64,000 nucleotides of DNA from Thalassoglobus polymorphus (GCF_007744255.1 NZ_CP036267.1:3824001-3888000); one strand, 5' to 3'. Positions 37,902 to 48,425 are shown, counted from the stretch's first letter. Numbers and translations: made by a program. The notes: a model not told the origin generated them from the sequence alone.

Positions 37902-39194
37902 CTAATGCTCTTCAGCGTTTGCCTGTTGTTTCTCGCTCTTCTGAATTGATCCATCATCTTCTAGTGCTGGATCGTAGGGATGTTCTTTTTCCCATTCGTG
38001 CCAGAAATCTGCAGGGTGGACTTGTCGCCAGTTAGCTAGAGCAGATCCGACATGGCTGAAGAACGTGTATCGCTGTTTGATCTCGGCGCGGGTCCGTGAC
38101 TTTGTCGTTGCCACAACCCAGTCAACCGCCTTTTTGATTTGCTCATCCGGGGGATGAAGATCCTTTGGAGCAATCGACAACCATTCCAGATGATGCCCTG
38201 TTGCGATCACTTTCTTATAAATATCTTCGTCGCTTGGATTGCTCACCGCCTCTGCTCCGTCCGGCCAATTTCCCGGCCATGAACCGTCAGGAAACTGACT
38301 GGCGATAATCAGATCTCGGACATCTTCAAGATGCGCGTATACCGTGTCGCGAACCGGATCACTGAGAATGTTTTCGAACTTGTCATCAAGACGAATCAAG
38401 AGCACCAGCGAATAAACGCGGTGAGTCCCGCTGCAAACGCCCAGTTCTTTTTGTCCGCGCATCAAACGTTTCGCCAACAGGTCGAACGAATACTTTCGAC
38501 CGCCGTCCCCAACCCATTCATTGGTCGGAGCGATCCACAAACCGAAGGCCATGGCGGTCCACTCGACTTCGCGTTCATCAAGTCGGAAATCTCGTAGCGA
38601 CTCCTGAACAACATCGTAAAGTGTATGGTCAGAACGCGACGGTCCATAGACCGGAGTATCCAATCTGGCTCCCGCTTCCGTTACGCAAGCAATTAGATGA
38701 TCGTGATGATACGACGCACAAATTTCTTTTCCCCAGCGAACTCGGATTCCTGTCGGCTTCTCTTCGAGCAAGGGAAGATTTTTCATCCTCTCTCCCCAGG
38801 AATCAATATACACACTGTGGTCGGTCAAAAACCGAAGCATTTCTTGACCAGAGACTGCGTGCGGATTTTGAAACGTCGCCTTCACTCCCCAAGTCCGCAA
38901 GGCGTGCTCGATGTGGTTTGGCTTCATTTCAGTCTGATCAAAACGTGGTTGAATTTTCTCCAACACTGCCGCCAATGCTTCGTCAGAAACAAGATCCGGG
39001 CGATTATATTCCCGCTCGATTTGAACCGGCTCTTCACGCGGAATAGGAACGGGAACGAACGGTTCTTTCCCGAGAAACTGAACCTTCAGGTCAGTCCGAG
39101 CTTGTGAGTTACTGACAATCAACGCGATCGAGAATGCTCCCAGAACAAGAAGCTGCACGATACCGAATGTTTTGAACGTTGATTTCTTTTTCAT
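37902..39194 (-). CDS. Membrane-anchored or secreted protein, possibly alpha/alpha-toroid fold
   Basis: A 430-residue protein beginning with a signal anchor (residues 10-27, FGIVQLLVLGAFSIALIV). The rest is soluble and helical. One segment, ASQFPDGSWPGNWPDG near residue 300, looks like the DGSW turns of terpenoid-cyclase/prenyltransferase-type toroids. HHLEWLSIAP and IKKAVDWVVATT nearby would be toroid helices. No DxDD or other catalytic motif of cyclases is visible, so I do not propose an enzymatic activity. It is in the same direction as, and 113 bp downstream of, the polytopic membrane gene. Confidence 0.7.
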   Translation of the reverse strand: MKKKSTFKTFGIVQLLVLGAFSIALIVSNSQARTDLKVQFLGKEPFVPVPIPREEPVQIEREYNRPDLVSDEALAAVLEKIQPRFDQTEMKPNHIEHALRTWGVKATFQNPHAVSGQEMLRFLTDHSVYIDSWGERMKNLPLLEEKPTGIRVRWGKEICASYHHDHLIACVTEAGARLDTPVYGPSRSDHTLYDVVQESLRDFRLDEREVEWTAMAFGLWIAPTNEWVGDGGRKYSFDLLAKRLMRGQKELGVCSGTHRVYSLVLLIRLDDKFENILSDPVRDTVYAHLEDVRDLIIASQFPDGSWPGNWPDGAEAVSNPSDEDIYKKVIATGHHLEWLSIAPKDLHPPDEQIKKAVDWVVATTKSRTRAEIKQRYTFFSHVGSALANWRQVHPADFWHEWEKEHPYDPALEDDGSIQKSEKQQANAEEH

Positions 39195-39230
39195 TTGAGG
39201 ATCTCAAAATTTGAGTCAGTGTTCAGCAGA

Positions 39231-39299
39231 TGCAGAGTAATTCCAAACTCTGTCTGGATGATCTGCCTCGTGGCGAGCAGAACGTAAAGAGCAATCTTG
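39231..39299 (+). repeat. Degenerate repeat A fragment
   Basis: GATGATCTGCCTCGTGGCGA then GCAGAACGTAAAGAGCAATC, preceded by a TGCAGAGTAATTCCAAACTC arm. The core TGCCTCGTGGCGA is identical to the A consensus; the rest is worn. Confidence 0.55.
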
Positions 39300-39307
39300 A
39301 CTTTGCT

Positions 39308-40933
39308 TTAAATCGGATTCTTACGCTCAAAAATTATTGTGGTGTTGGATTCGTAAGCCGTCTTCCATTTCGCGGTTTCCTGCTTGATTCGATCAACCAG
39401 TGCAGGATGCCTGCTCGGCCTCAAAACAATCGTGTTCACGCTGTAACGATCCATAATCGCTTGCCATGACGACGAACCATGCGACACGGCGTTGTAGTGC
39501 TCCCAGACTTCTTCAGGGATAAGATGCACGTGCGACGCAGCAAAGACCTGCAAGTCCTCTGGACCTGCCCAAAGAAGGTAATCTCCCCAGTCAAACGTGT
39601 TGTAAATCTGCCCTTGTGGTGGATGCTGCTTCAGGTATTTGGCAGCTTCGAGAGGTGTCGATCTGGAAACACTTTTCTCAAATCGCTTGCGAGATTCTTC
39701 TGGAGTCTTGGGGCCACCATGGAGGACTGCCCCTCCAAACGGTGTGTATGCAAAGAAGATCCACAACAGTCCCAAAATGGAAACGGAGTACAATCCGCCA
39801 CGTTTCGGTGCAGGTGGTCGCGACTTCATCCAAACGCGCCAGACCGCTGCTGCGTGCAATCCAAAATAGTAGGCAGCGACAGGAGCCCACCAGACAATGA
39901 TCCTCGAAGTCCACATTGCCCCCATTCCGAAGCCGACTAATAGCAGGACTTCCCCCGTCGTTACGCGACGCGGTGAGAGGCGGTACAGAGCGATTAAACT
40001 CAAAGCAAGGACTGCAGCCGCCTGACCTTGCTTCATTCGCAAAGTAAGTGGCTCCCACTCAATCACTCCGGCCATGTTCGGATGACCGGAAATCGAGAAG
40101 ACTGCTGGATAAATTCCAATTCCGTATGGATTGAGCAAAGCCGCCGCGGCTGCGAGTTCAGTGAGAATAAACAACTGACGTGTCCGCGACTCTGCCAGGA
40201 CCATCTTGACATTCTTAGTTCGACGCAGCACATCGATTGCGCGACCGACGGTCAACGCTCCGAGCGTCACAATGCCGATGATAAACGAGCCGTGAAGATT
40301 CGCCCAAACTGCGAAGATCGCTGGAATCGCAAGGTAATACCATATTCGCCAGCGGAAAGATGTCGCCATCGCCAGAACCGCAGCGAAGCACATCATCCCA
40401 GTCAGCTGAGGGCGGACGATTGCCAGTTGTTGGTAATCTGTCCAGTAGAACAGGAAGACTGCCAGCAATGAAATTGCGGCATGTTGAGTCCGAGCATAAA
40501 GCGAAAACGCCAGACAGCCAGCGACGAAAACAATCGACGAGGCATAAAGGAATTGAATCCCCGAAACCCCGAACTGTTCAATCGTAAGATAACCGATCAA
40601 TTGGCTCAGCCAAGCTGTGTCGGTCAATGACATCCCTACCGAAAGAGGCATGAACGGTTCTGTTTTGGGAAGTGCACCGTGTGACCAGATCCATTCCCCA
40701 TAGAGGAGATGTCCCCAGAAATCGGTATGCCACAAAGGCGAATAATTGAGCAGAACGAACAACGTCCCGAGCACTCCGATAATCAGTGTCACTGCACTGG
40801 AGGCTTTCAGCCCTTCGGGAGTACGGTCCTCCAAAAGAGCGAGATTCGGTTGTCCATCTTCAGTTTGGTATTGTCTGGTCACGGGAGTCTCTTCGACCGG
40901 ATGTTGATCAACGTCTTCGATGACTGTACTCAT
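39308..40933 (-). CDS. Polytopic membrane protein (GT-C-like topology), unknown function
   Basis: About 541 residues from the preferred start MSTVIEDVDQHPVEE at 40933; an open frame extends to 41032. There are ten or more membrane spans, with a first loop WHTDFWGHLLYGEWIWSHG and TAWLSQLIGYL, and a C-terminal soluble part (YNTFDWGDYLLWAGPEDLQV, NTIVLRPSRHPALVDRI). The charged first loop plus many spans resembles polyprenol-dependent GT-C glycosyltransferases, but no DD or DxE signature is certain. It is likely the first gene of a two-gene unit with the toroid-like protein. Confidence 0.75.
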   Translation of the reverse strand: MSTVIEDVDQHPVEETPVTRQYQTEDGQPNLALLEDRTPEGLKASSAVTLIIGVLGTLFVLLNYSPLWHTDFWGHLLYGEWIWSHGALPKTEPFMPLSVGMSLTDTAWLSQLIGYLTIEQFGVSGIQFLYASSIVFVAGCLAFSLYARTQHAAISLLAVFLFYWTDYQQLAIVRPQLTGMMCFAAVLAMATSFRWRIWYYLAIPAIFAVWANLHGSFIIGIVTLGALTVGRAIDVLRRTKNVKMVLAESRTRQLFILTELAAAAALLNPYGIGIYPAVFSISGHPNMAGVIEWEPLTLRMKQGQAAAVLALSLIALYRLSPRRVTTGEVLLLVGFGMGAMWTSRIIVWWAPVAAYYFGLHAAAVWRVWMKSRPPAPKRGGLYSVSILGLLWIFFAYTPFGGAVLHGGPKTPEESRKRFEKSVSRSTPLEAAKYLKQHPPQGQIYNTFDWGDYLLWAGPEDLQVFAASHVHLIPEEVWEHYNAVSHGSSSWQAIMDRYSVNTIVLRPSRHPALVDRIKQETAKWKTAYESNTTIIFERKNPI

Positions 40934-41591
40934 GGGACGGAACTTATCATAAGAGAAAGCTTGAGACACCCTCAGTCTGCCGCAACCTGAGTTGCCTGGA
41001 AACAATCCGAATCCCCGAGGCGACTTCCTCAAATTGTGAGAAAGCCTTCACTGCATCGGTCACCGGACAGGTTCTTAAACCGCTCAACCATCAAGACAAT
41101 CAAATCCATTAATCGCCCACATGGAATGGCATCAGAGCAAAGAGACTGTGTTCTACGACTCTAGATTTACTCGGACAGCGAAGTCGACCAAGAACTGAGA
41201 GAGCTCTGTTCACAACCAAAAAACCTGCCATCATTGCGGGTCACACGAATACTGACGAAACTTACGAATTGCACAACAACGACCAGTTTTAGCGATACGT
41301 CTCAAAAACACATCCTTTTTACGCTCCCCCGTAAACGAGAACAGAGGTGATCGACAGGCCGAAGCTAATGGTCGAGGGCTCGAGGGATGAGAGGACCGGG
41401 AGAAATTTCAACAGATTCAATAGCACCTTGACTCGAAACGCCGCTTTGCGATCTGATGACGATTTTCCGGGCAAACCAAGCCTTGTCACTTCTGAAAACT
41501 GACCCAAGATGCAAAACTTGGAGCTGTCAGAAGCACAGACCGGTTTCGCTGGAGACTTCAAGCGACCAGCAAAACAAATCAGGAACTTCCA
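40934..41591. other. Divergent intergenic region, no gene seen
   Basis: A 658 bp gap between the polytopic membrane gene and kbl. I found no repeat A/B copy, terminator or credible ORF. Sequence around 41355-41410 (CAGGCCGAAGCTAATGG, GAGGACCGGGAG) was considered for a riboswitch and rejected. Confidence 0.4.
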
Positions 41592-42773
41592 ATGTACGGC
41601 TCAATTCAACAGCATTTACAAAAACAACTCGAAGAGGTCCGCGAGCAGGGACTGGAAAAGCGAGAGCGCAAAATCCAGACGCCGCAGAACGCGCGTGTTC
41701 TCGTTGCCGAACAGGAAGTCTTGAATCTGTGCGCGAACAATTACCTGGGTTTGGCAGATCATCCAAGAATTGTGGCTGCCGCCAAGCAGGCTTTGGAAGA
41801 GTGGGGATTCGGGATGGCATCGGTCCGTTTCATCTGCGGAACGCAAACGATTCACCACCAGCTTGAACAAAAACTGTCCGATTTCCTCGGTATGGAAGAG
41901 ACGATTCTTTATTCGTCCTGCTTCGATGCCAATGGCGGCCTGTTCGAAACGCTTCTCACAGACCAGGATGCTGTCATCTCTGATTCCTTGAATCACGCGA
42001 GCATTATTGATGGCATTCGTTTATGCAAAGCACAGCGTTTTCGGTACAAAAATAACGACATGCACGACCTTGAGGAGCAACTCAAACAGACCGAGTCGGC
42101 TCGCTTCAAGCTGATCGCCACAGACGGCGTCTTCTCGATGGATGGGTATTTCGCCAACCTGCAATCCGTCTGCGACTTAGCAGAAAAGTACGACGCGCTT
42201 GTCATGGTGGACGATTCCCACGCTGTCGGATTCGTCGGTGAAAACGGTCGCGGGACGCATGAACATTGCGACGTGATGGATCGGGTCGACATCATCACCG
42301 GAACACTCGGCAAAGCCCTCGGAGGTGCGAGCGGAGGATACACAGCTGGTCGCAAAGAAATAATTGACTGGTTGAGACAACGCTCACGTCCTTACCTGTT
42401 CTCGAATTCTCTCGCTCCTCCAATCGTGGCTGCTGCCATTGAAGCACTCGATTTCCTCAGCGAAGACAAATCTCAGATTCAAAAGCTCAAAGAGAACACG
42501 ATTTTCTTCCGAACTGAAATCGAAAAACTCGGATTCACGGTCCTCCCCGGCGAGCATCCTATTGTCCCGATCATGCTCGGCGATGCCGCCTTGGCAAACA
42601 GCATGGCGGATGAACTCCTTAAACGAGGGGTTTACGTCACAGGCTTCTCGTTCCCCGTCGTCCCCAAAGGAGAGGCAAGAATCCGGACCCAAATGTCCGC
42701 TGCACACTCGCAAGAAGATTTGCAATTCGCCCTGAAGCAGTTCGCGGAAGTGAAAGCGGAACTCAAAATCTAA
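41592..42773 (+). CDS. kbl: Glycine C-acetyltransferase (2-amino-3-ketobutyrate CoA ligase)
   Basis: PLP enzyme that with CoA splits 2-amino-3-oxobutyrate into glycine and acetyl-CoA, the second step of threonine degradation. The 393 residues fit Kbl: [67 protein letters not shown] and the PLP lysine Lys241 in [15 protein letters not shown]. The GxGxG and HxxHE-type residues separate it from KAS-like BioF, which is the main alternative. No threonine dehydrogenase (tdh) gene is adjacent. Confidence 0.93.
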   Translation: MYGSIQQHLQKQLEEVREQGLEKRERKIQTPQNARVLVAEQEVLNLCANNYLGLADHPRIVAAAKQALEEWGFGMASVRFICGTQTIHHQLEQKLSDFLGMEETILYSSCFDANGGLFETLLTDQDAVISDSLNHASIIDGIRLCKAQRFRYKNNDMHDLEEQLKQTESARFKLIATDGVFSMDGYFANLQSVCDLAEKYDALVMVDDSHAVGFVGENGRGTHEHCDVMDRVDIITGTLGKALGGASGGYTAGRKEIIDWLRQRSRPYLFSNSLAPPIVAAAIEALDFLSEDKSQIQKLKENTIFFRTEIEKLGFTVLPGEHPIVPIMLGDAALANSMADELLKRGVYVTGFSFPVVPKGEARIRTQMSAAHSQEDLQFALKQFAEVKAELKI

Positions 42774-42850
42774 GTGATGCACCGGGACGAGTCCCGTTTC
42801 CATTGACGCAAGTTGTTCTTCACGAACATAAGAATCACCAATGCCTGTTA

Positions 42851-42968
42851 TAGAGCAGTTTGTTCGACTGGATGCGCGTGAAGTCGATGCCCGTGAAGAA
42901 CGCATTTCTCTCAAAAAATGCTGTTCGCCAAGAGGCAGAACCTGAACACCAACTCGAAAAATGCTCTC
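42851..42968 (-). repeat. Palindromic repeat A, copy 4
   Basis: TAGAGCAGTTTGTTCGACTG, an insertion (GGATGCGCGTGAAGTC) that partly duplicates GATGCCCGTGAAGAACGC, then GCTGTTCGCCAAGAGGCAGA and CTCGAAAAATGCTCTC. It is the longest A copy and carries a small internal duplication. Confidence 0.82.
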
Positions 42969-43210
42969 GTAGCGGTTGTGTCGATCCTGCTGTTTGTCTG
43001 GATGTTTCACATCAAAGCTTCATTCTCGGCTGATTCAGCTTCTGCAAATCCGGAAAAACTGGAAGCGTGACCAGAGGTTTGTCATCAATCGATGAAAGTC
43101 GGCCTGTTCGTTGGTTTCCAGCCTGAGTTATCATCGAAAACCAAACAGGGGAAGTTCGATGCTGGTTCGGTTTGACCTGGCTATCGGAGTTTGGATAATG
43201 AATCGATCTT

Positions 43211-43287
43211 TCTAGAACTGATCCTGAAACCTGCTGAGCTCTTTTCGTTCCATTGAAAAGGTTTCGCGACGAAGGTTTCCGGACAGG
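43211..43287 (-). repeat. Palindromic repeat B, copy 6 (diverged)
   Basis: TCTAGAACTGATCCTGAAAC, a diverged centre, then GAAGGTTTCCGGACAGG. The outer arms match, while the middle has been replaced. It ends about 33 bp before the next start codon. Confidence 0.7.
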
Positions 43288-43319
43288 GACTCAAACATTC
43301 GACCAAGAATGGTTACAGA

Positions 43320-44105
43320 ATGAAAATTCCATCTTACTTTGTGCTCACGACAGCGATCATCTTCACTCTTGCAGTCGATGCCCAAGCTCAGCTCACGCGA
43401 GGCTTTGATCGACAGATTCCTTCGACAGCATTGAACGCAGAAGTGGTTCGACAACCATCGCTGCAAGTGATGGAAGTGCAGATTAAACTGGTTCGCCTTG
43501 CCTGGCTTGATCCTGAAGATCCCAAAGCAAGCGATGCCAAGAAAACAGAAGTCTGGTACCTCGTCTGGCGTGCAATCAACCGACCTCTCCGCTCGCGTGA
43601 GGGAAGTGACACTCTCGCTGTGAACCAACTTGATCCTTTGCCAGGGCCGATGCAGTTTATCCCGCAGTTTACGCTCGTGACTTACGACGATCCCAACACA
43701 GAAATTCCAAACCAGATTCTCCCGGATCAAGTCTTGCCTGGCGCGATCAAGGAAATCGAGAAAATTGAACGAGTACCATTGAACAACTCTGTTTCAGTGA
43801 TTCAGGACTTCCCGGAAGCGGTTGCAGAGGATGCCGAAAAGCAGCCTTGGATTTATGGAGTGGCGACCTGGAAGAACGTTGATCCAAAGACCGACCACTT
43901 CAAAATCATCATGACAGGCTTCTCAAACGGGTACGAGAACAAAGGGACAATTGAAGAGCCGGAAATCTGGCGTAAAGTTATCGTTCAACGATTCTATCGC
44001 CCCGGAGATGAATTCGACCCGACTTCAAAGGAGTTCCAGTTCAAAGGTGAGCCTGAATGGACTTACCAACCTGAGCGAGGGAAAGCTGCTCCCGTAGAAA
44101 ATTAA
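43320..44105 (+). CDS. Secreted protein of unknown function
   Basis: A 261-residue protein with a signal peptide (MKIPSYFVLTTAIIFTLAVD, then AQAQ). The body has no recognised catalytic motif. Segments such as VWYLVWRAINRPLRSRE, PWIYGVATWKNVDPKTDHF and KVIVQRFYRPGDEFDPTSKEF suggest a beta-rich domain. I do not recognise the family beyond a planctomycete-type conserved secreted protein. Its stop codon overlaps the 3' end of the convergent CorC-like gene by 4 bp. Confidence 0.75.
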   Translation: MKIPSYFVLTTAIIFTLAVDAQAQLTRGFDRQIPSTALNAEVVRQPSLQVMEVQIKLVRLAWLDPEDPKASDAKKTEVWYLVWRAINRPLRSREGSDTLAVNQLDPLPGPMQFIPQFTLVTYDDPNTEIPNQILPDQVLPGAIKEIEKIERVPLNNSVSVIQDFPEAVAEDAEKQPWIYGVATWKNVDPKTDHFKIIMTGFSNGYENKGTIEEPEIWRKVIVQRFYRPGDEFDPTSKEFQFKGEPEWTYQPERGKAAPVEN

Positions 44106-45403
44106 TACGAGGAATTGGATTCGTCGTCGGTCGCAGGGATATGCTTTGCGACCTCGACGAGAATCGGTTCGCCAGGTCCCCCCTCTTTGATGACCCGGAA
44201 GTGTAAGCCTTCCCAAACTGATTCATCCCCGACTTCAGGGAATCGCTCCAGAGATTCGTGCATTAACGCCACGATGGTCAGCAGCCTGTCTTCGTCCGGT
44301 TCGAAATCAATATTGAGCCATTGCGACAAATAGCGAAGTGTTGTCACCCCTTCGGCAATGATCTTCCCATCCTTCCGCCGTCGAACCGGTTCACGGTCCA
44401 AAAGACGTTTTGCCCTGCTTGATTCCGGATCGAGAAGTGTGTCGAGAATATCATCTTCCGTCATCACGCCGATCGATTCGCCATATTCATTGATCACCAC
44501 AGCGATGCTAATCAGTTGAGACCGCAACTGGCCCAGAGATTCCGCGGCAGTCGCACACCAGGGAACATAAGTGACCGGTTCCGCCATCGCTTCCAGATCT
44601 CGCTCTGGAAGTGAACTGATCTCATCAAGTGGGATGGCTGAACTGATCGTGTCTCTGTCTTCCCCACCGATCAACAGATAGGCCGGCATCCGCGAATGAT
44701 TGTGGATATCCTCAATGGTGATTGGGGACTGATATATTTCGTAAGTTCCACGCGGGCGCATCAGCTCTTCTGCAGTCATTTCTGAAAGATGCAGAATCCT
44801 CCCGAGGATTTTTTGTTCAAGCTGCACGAGTTCTGAACCAAGCTCAGAGGTCTCAATGGCTCTTTCGATATCATCCAGCTCCAGATAATGCTCGGCTTTC
44901 AGTTGCGGCCACATCGCCCTGCGTAATCCGCGAGTTGTTGCTCCCAGGACTGGCAGAATCGGAGCCAGAACACGCACGGCCCCAGAAAGCGGCCAACTCG
45001 CCCAGACAGCGATTGTCCTGCGGAATAATACAGCAAGGCTTTTCGGAGCGACTTCGCCGAACAGGATCATCACGAGGAGTGAAAGGAGACTGAAAGCTCC
45101 GGCCATCGTCGGAGCACCTGCTTCCACGAGCCGCTTAGCAGTCACCAGGCTGATGGAGAAGTAAGAGAGATTGATGACCAGATTCCAAAACAGAACAACC
45201 GTCAGAAGCTGGTCTGGCTGACGCATCAGTTTCGCAGCCTGTCGCGCACTTGATCCCCCTGAATGCAGCCGACGCAACTCTTCGCGGGAGAGATAAAATA
45301 ATGCTGTCTCACTTCCCGAGAAAAAAGCCGACGCCAGAATGAGCATGCTCATCAGGAGCGCCCCAGGCAGCCACACGGAGACTGTCGCAAAAAGTTCGTT
45401 CAT
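44102..45403 (-). CDS. CorC/CNNM-type membrane protein (DUF21 + CBS pair + CorC_HlyC)
   Basis: A 433-residue protein with the DUF21/CNNM transmembrane domain in about residues 10-185 (ILASAFFSGSETALFYLSREE; the SGSETAL turn is typical). A CBS pair follows in about 205-330 (LMRPRGTYEIYQSPITIEDI, VVINEYGESIGVMTEDDIL) and a C-terminal CorC_HlyC ligand domain to the end. Members bind Mg-ATP in the CBS module and are linked to magnesium or sodium transport; the transported ion here is unproven. The start codon overlaps the stop of the upstream ABC permease gene as ATGA, implying translational coupling. Confidence 0.9.
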   Translation of the reverse strand: MNELFATVSVWLPGALLMSMLILASAFFSGSETALFYLSREELRRLHSGGSSARQAAKLMRQPDQLLTVVLFWNLVINLSYFSISLVTAKRLVEAGAPTMAGAFSLLSLLVMILFGEVAPKSLAVLFRRTIAVWASWPLSGAVRVLAPILPVLGATTRGLRRAMWPQLKAEHYLELDDIERAIETSELGSELVQLEQKILGRILHLSEMTAEELMRPRGTYEIYQSPITIEDIHNHSRMPAYLLIGGEDRDTISSAIPLDEISSLPERDLEAMAEPVTYVPWCATAAESLGQLRSQLISIAVVINEYGESIGVMTEDDILDTLLDPESSRAKRLLDREPVRRRKDGKIIAEGVTTLRYLSQWLNIDFEPDEDRLLTIVALMHESLERFPEVGDESVWEGLHFRVIKEGGPGEPILVEVAKHIPATDDESNSSY

Positions 45404-47157
45404 CCTCGATCAGTTGTCGTTCGCCCAAGAGCAACATCGAAGGCGCTCACTGCAGGGACTAGAATTGCAGTAATCGTGAAGCCGAACGGGAACAAAACCG
45501 CCATCAGCACAGCGGCTGTATTTCCCAGTAAAAAGCTGACAATGGCATAGAACGTCATGAACGGCAGGATCAATCCGCAGATCGACAAAGCAGTCGAAGG
45601 ATTTTTATGCGTCAGCGACATCCACAAGCCCAGGCTGCCCCCTCCGATGAAAGCAATAAATGGAACAAATTGCATCTCGAATGAGCTACGTGCTTCGACA
45701 ATCAAAATCATGCAGACAAAAATTCCGATGAACAGAAAGAAGACGGTCCCCAAACTGTTCAAGATCGCTGATCGCGAGTTTTCAAAGGACAAGCCAGAAT
45801 GAATTCCGAGCGCTGTGGCGAACAGGACCAGTGTCAGGTTTCCGATAATGATAAAGATGAGCGACTCCATATTCATCTCGCCGCGCATCCAGGACATCGC
45901 CACAAACAAAAACGGGACGAGAATCACTTCTTTCATATTGAAGAGAACACCACCCATCTTACCGAAGATGAATTCTTTGGCTGTGACCTCAGTGACGAGC
46001 AGGAGTTCCAGAGTCTGGCCGTCACGCTCGGAAGTTAAGGAGGTCACCGCCTGAGCGTTGATCAAAATGAATGAGATCAGAGAAAGCAGGGTAAACGCCA
46101 AGCCGGGCGCAGAGATAATGCCCAGCATGAACGTGGTCTCTTCTGGAATCTGCCGCAGCCAGAAGATGCAAGCCACAGCGAACGCAAAGTACGCTCCCTT
46201 GATGAGTCCGACTTTTTTTCCGTAGGCCTGTGTACAAATCTCTCGCCAGATAATTGGCGACTCCCAGATCGTGCGTGAATCGCGAACGTGCGATGGTTCT
46301 TTTCCGCTCTCCTCACTCGTCTTCTCAACTGCACTTGATTCTTCAGATTTGATGAAGATCGTGCGGGGCGGGTTCCAGACTCGAACCCGTAAACAGGTCC
46401 AGATCGAAATACCGGATGCCAGCAAAAACAGCCCTGTGACTGCTGGCCATGCTTGAACAGCCGGGATCACAACGTTCGGCTGGCTTGTAAGCGGATTAAG
46501 AATGTCACCAAGTGCACGAAACGGATTGAGAGCACCAGCGATCATGGCTAGTGACGAGCTTTCTCCTCCAAGAAAACCGACCGCCTCGACAGCCCCCAGA
46601 AAGAGCCCTGCCCCCATTAATGTGATGGCGATGATCTGAAATGTTTTCTCTTTCCAGTAAGCGACGAGCGTCCCCCAACTCCCGGCTGCCAATGCGGTGA
46701 CAAAACAGAGGGCCTCAAACCAGACAACTTGTTCGAAAGTCACTCCTCCCAGCTGAGTCAGTAATGTGAAGATCGGAATAGAGACCAGAATCATCACGAA
46801 GATCGGCAGCAAGCTGGCGATCGCTTTCCCGATTACGAGTTCGCTGGACCTCAAATCTGTCATTAACAGCAGAATTAGAGTGCGGCGATCTTTTTCTTGA
46901 GCCACGCTTCCTGCAGTAAAAAGCAATGATGTCCCCAGAACAACAACCAGTTGCACAAAGCTGAGCAGGTTGAAGATGAAGACGCCAAAACGGGAAATAT
47001 CGCCTAAACCACGCGGCGGAGCGAGCGCAAAGGTCGCCTGCGCACCTGTGAACACCAGAATCGTCAGGGCTGCCGCATAGCCAGCTCTGATCCCGAAGTG
47101 CTTCGGTTTTCGTGGGTCAGTTGTGAGTTCACGGGTGACAAGTGGTCCAGCAAGCAA
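45400..47157 (-). CDS. ABC-2 type transporter permease
   Basis: A 585-residue polytopic protein starting with LAGPLVTRELTTDPRKPKHF, a cytoplasmic N-terminus typical of planctomycete ABC-2 permeases. It has about twelve spans in two sets of six: EKDRRTLILLLMTDLRSSEL, a cytoplasmic ABC-2 coupling segment, recurs as ERDGQTLELLLVTEVTAKEF in the second half, an internal duplication. The first in-frame conventional start is TTG at 47157. Coding-like sequence (LKFQFDNPVLAEIAL) continues upstream to a CTG near 47200, so the true start may be there. It is divergent from an ABC ATPase gene that is its likely partner. It is coupled to the CorC-like gene downstream. Confidence 0.88.
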   Translation of the reverse strand: MLAGPLVTRELTTDPRKPKHFGIRAGYAAALTILVFTGAQATFALAPPRGLGDISRFGVFIFNLLSFVQLVVVLGTSLLFTAGSVAQEKDRRTLILLLMTDLRSSELVIGKAIASLLPIFVMILVSIPIFTLLTQLGGVTFEQVVWFEALCFVTALAAGSWGTLVAYWKEKTFQIIAITLMGAGLFLGAVEAVGFLGGESSSLAMIAGALNPFRALGDILNPLTSQPNVVIPAVQAWPAVTGLFLLASGISIWTCLRVRVWNPPRTIFIKSEESSAVEKTSEESGKEPSHVRDSRTIWESPIIWREICTQAYGKKVGLIKGAYFAFAVACIFWLRQIPEETTFMLGIISAPGLAFTLLSLISFILINAQAVTSLTSERDGQTLELLLVTEVTAKEFIFGKMGGVLFNMKEVILVPFLFVAMSWMRGEMNMESLIFIIIGNLTLVLFATALGIHSGLSFENSRSAILNSLGTVFFLFIGIFVCMILIVEARSSFEMQFVPFIAFIGGGSLGLWMSLTHKNPSTALSICGLILPFMTFYAIVSFLLGNTAAVLMAVLFPFGFTITAILVPAVSAFDVALGRTTTDRG

Positions 47158-47465
47158 CGCAATCTCCGCGAGGACTGGGTTATCGAATTGAAATTTCAGA
47201 ATGCGAAGTATAAACGCTGACGACGAAAGTGGCTATGAGGGGAAGTGCAAATTTTATGCGAAGGTGCTGATGTTGAGGTGTCGAATTCGTTGAAAGTCCC
47301 AGGTCCGATCCGTAAAGTGTACGTGTGTTATTTGTGTCACAATCTTTTTTTCATTGAGAACAGTGACTCTTCTGCCCCGAATTCGGGACAGATCCCGCAT
47401 TTATACTTTTTCGTTTCTTTGTATCGGAGCATCCGCTCCTGTTCACGAACAACCTAGAGGAACTG
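47158..47465. promoter_or_regulatory. Divergent promoter region of the ABC export locus
   Basis: A 308 bp gap separating the leftward permease/CorC unit from the rightward ATPase/permease unit. Both promoters should lie here. GTGTTATTTGTGTCACAATC at 47325-47344 and nearby T-rich sequence are AT-rich, but I cannot assign defined boxes. An AGAGGA ribosome binding site precedes the ATPase start. Confidence 0.5.
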
Positions 47466-48368
47466 ATGTCAGATTCTGTAATCGAAATCCGCAACCTCTC
47501 GAAAGTTTATCGAGACTTCTGGGGACGCTCTAAAGTCAAGGCTCTCAATTCCTTAAGCCTGGATGTCAAACGTGGCGAAATTTTTGGTCTGCTGGGGCCA
47601 AATGGATCAGGGAAAACGACAACCTTGAAACTTCTGCTGGGGCTCCTGTTCCCATCTGAAGGTCAGGTTCGAATTCTGGGTCAGCCTGCACATGACGTCG
47701 AAAAGAACGAACGGATCGGATACCTGCCGGAAGAATCATATCTATATCGCTTCTTGAATGCGGATGAGACGCTCGAGTTTTATGGGCGGTTATTCAAGAT
47801 GTCGAAAGCGGAACGTCGGAAACGAAGTGACGAGCTCATTAAACGGGTCGGCTTGGATCAAGCACGGCGGCGACAGCTCAAAGAGTATTCAAAAGGGATG
47901 ACGCGACGAATCGGATTAGCTCAAGCCCTGATCAACGATCCGGAACTTGTCCTTCTTGATGAACCGACCAGTGGACTCGACCCACTCGGAACACGGGACA
48001 TGAAAGACATGATCCTCAAGCTTCGGGACGAGGGAAAAACTGTCGTCATGTGCAGCCACCTGCTGGCAGATGTCCAGGATGTGTGCGACCGAATTGCGAT
48101 CCTCTTCCGCGGTGAGTTGAAGGTGATCGGAAATGTTCAGGAACTGCTGTCATCAAACGATGAGACTCAACTGCTCACAAGCACTTTGAGTGAAGAAGCA
48201 ATTCGTGATGTCAAAGAAACACTGAAAAAACATGGAGCGGACGTGAAAAACATTTCTCATCCGACTTCGACTTTGGAAGACCTCTTCTTACGAACTGTTG
48301 CTGAGAGTGAAGCACGACCAGGACGTCGGTTTGAACCGGGCGAACGTCCAACGAGCGAAAGCGCTTAA
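47466..48368 (+). CDS. ABC-2 type transporter ATP-binding protein
   Basis: A 300-residue ABC ATPase with all motifs intact: Walker [10 protein letters not shown], the Q-loop region [18 protein letters not shown], signature [15 protein letters not shown], Walker [14 protein letters not shown] and the switch histidine in [13 protein letters not shown]-terminal extension of about 70 residues ([19 protein letters not shown]) is typical of ATPases that drive export through ABC-2 permeases. It is followed by a permease gene 57 bp downstream on the same strand. Confidence 0.95.
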   Translation: MSDSVIEIRNLSKVYRDFWGRSKVKALNSLSLDVKRGEIFGLLGPNGSGKTTTLKLLLGLLFPSEGQVRILGQPAHDVEKNERIGYLPEESYLYRFLNADETLEFYGRLFKMSKAERRKRSDELIKRVGLDQARRRQLKEYSKGMTRRIGLAQALINDPELVLLDEPTSGLDPLGTRDMKDMILKLRDEGKTVVMCSHLLADVQDVCDRIAILFRGELKVIGNVQELLSSNDETQLLTSTLSEEAIRDVKETLKKHGADVKNISHPTSTLEDLFLRTVAESEARPGRRFEPGERPTSESA

Positions 48369-48425
48369 AGTCTCGCTTCGTGTCGTTAAAATTCTCTCCA
48401 TACAATAATTCGGACTGAGGTAATC

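Noticed and set aside
41340-41420. Possible glycine riboswitch upstream of kbl
   Set aside because: CAGGCCGAAGCTAATGG and GAGGACCGGGAG looked suggestive because Kbl makes glycine, but the conserved paired core could not be assembled by eye. An Infernal search with RF00504 would settle it.
42783-42799. Small hairpin after kbl (CGGGACGAGTCCCG then TTT)
   Set aside because: The six-base-pair stem leaves a two-base loop and only a short T-run. It is too weak to call as a terminator.
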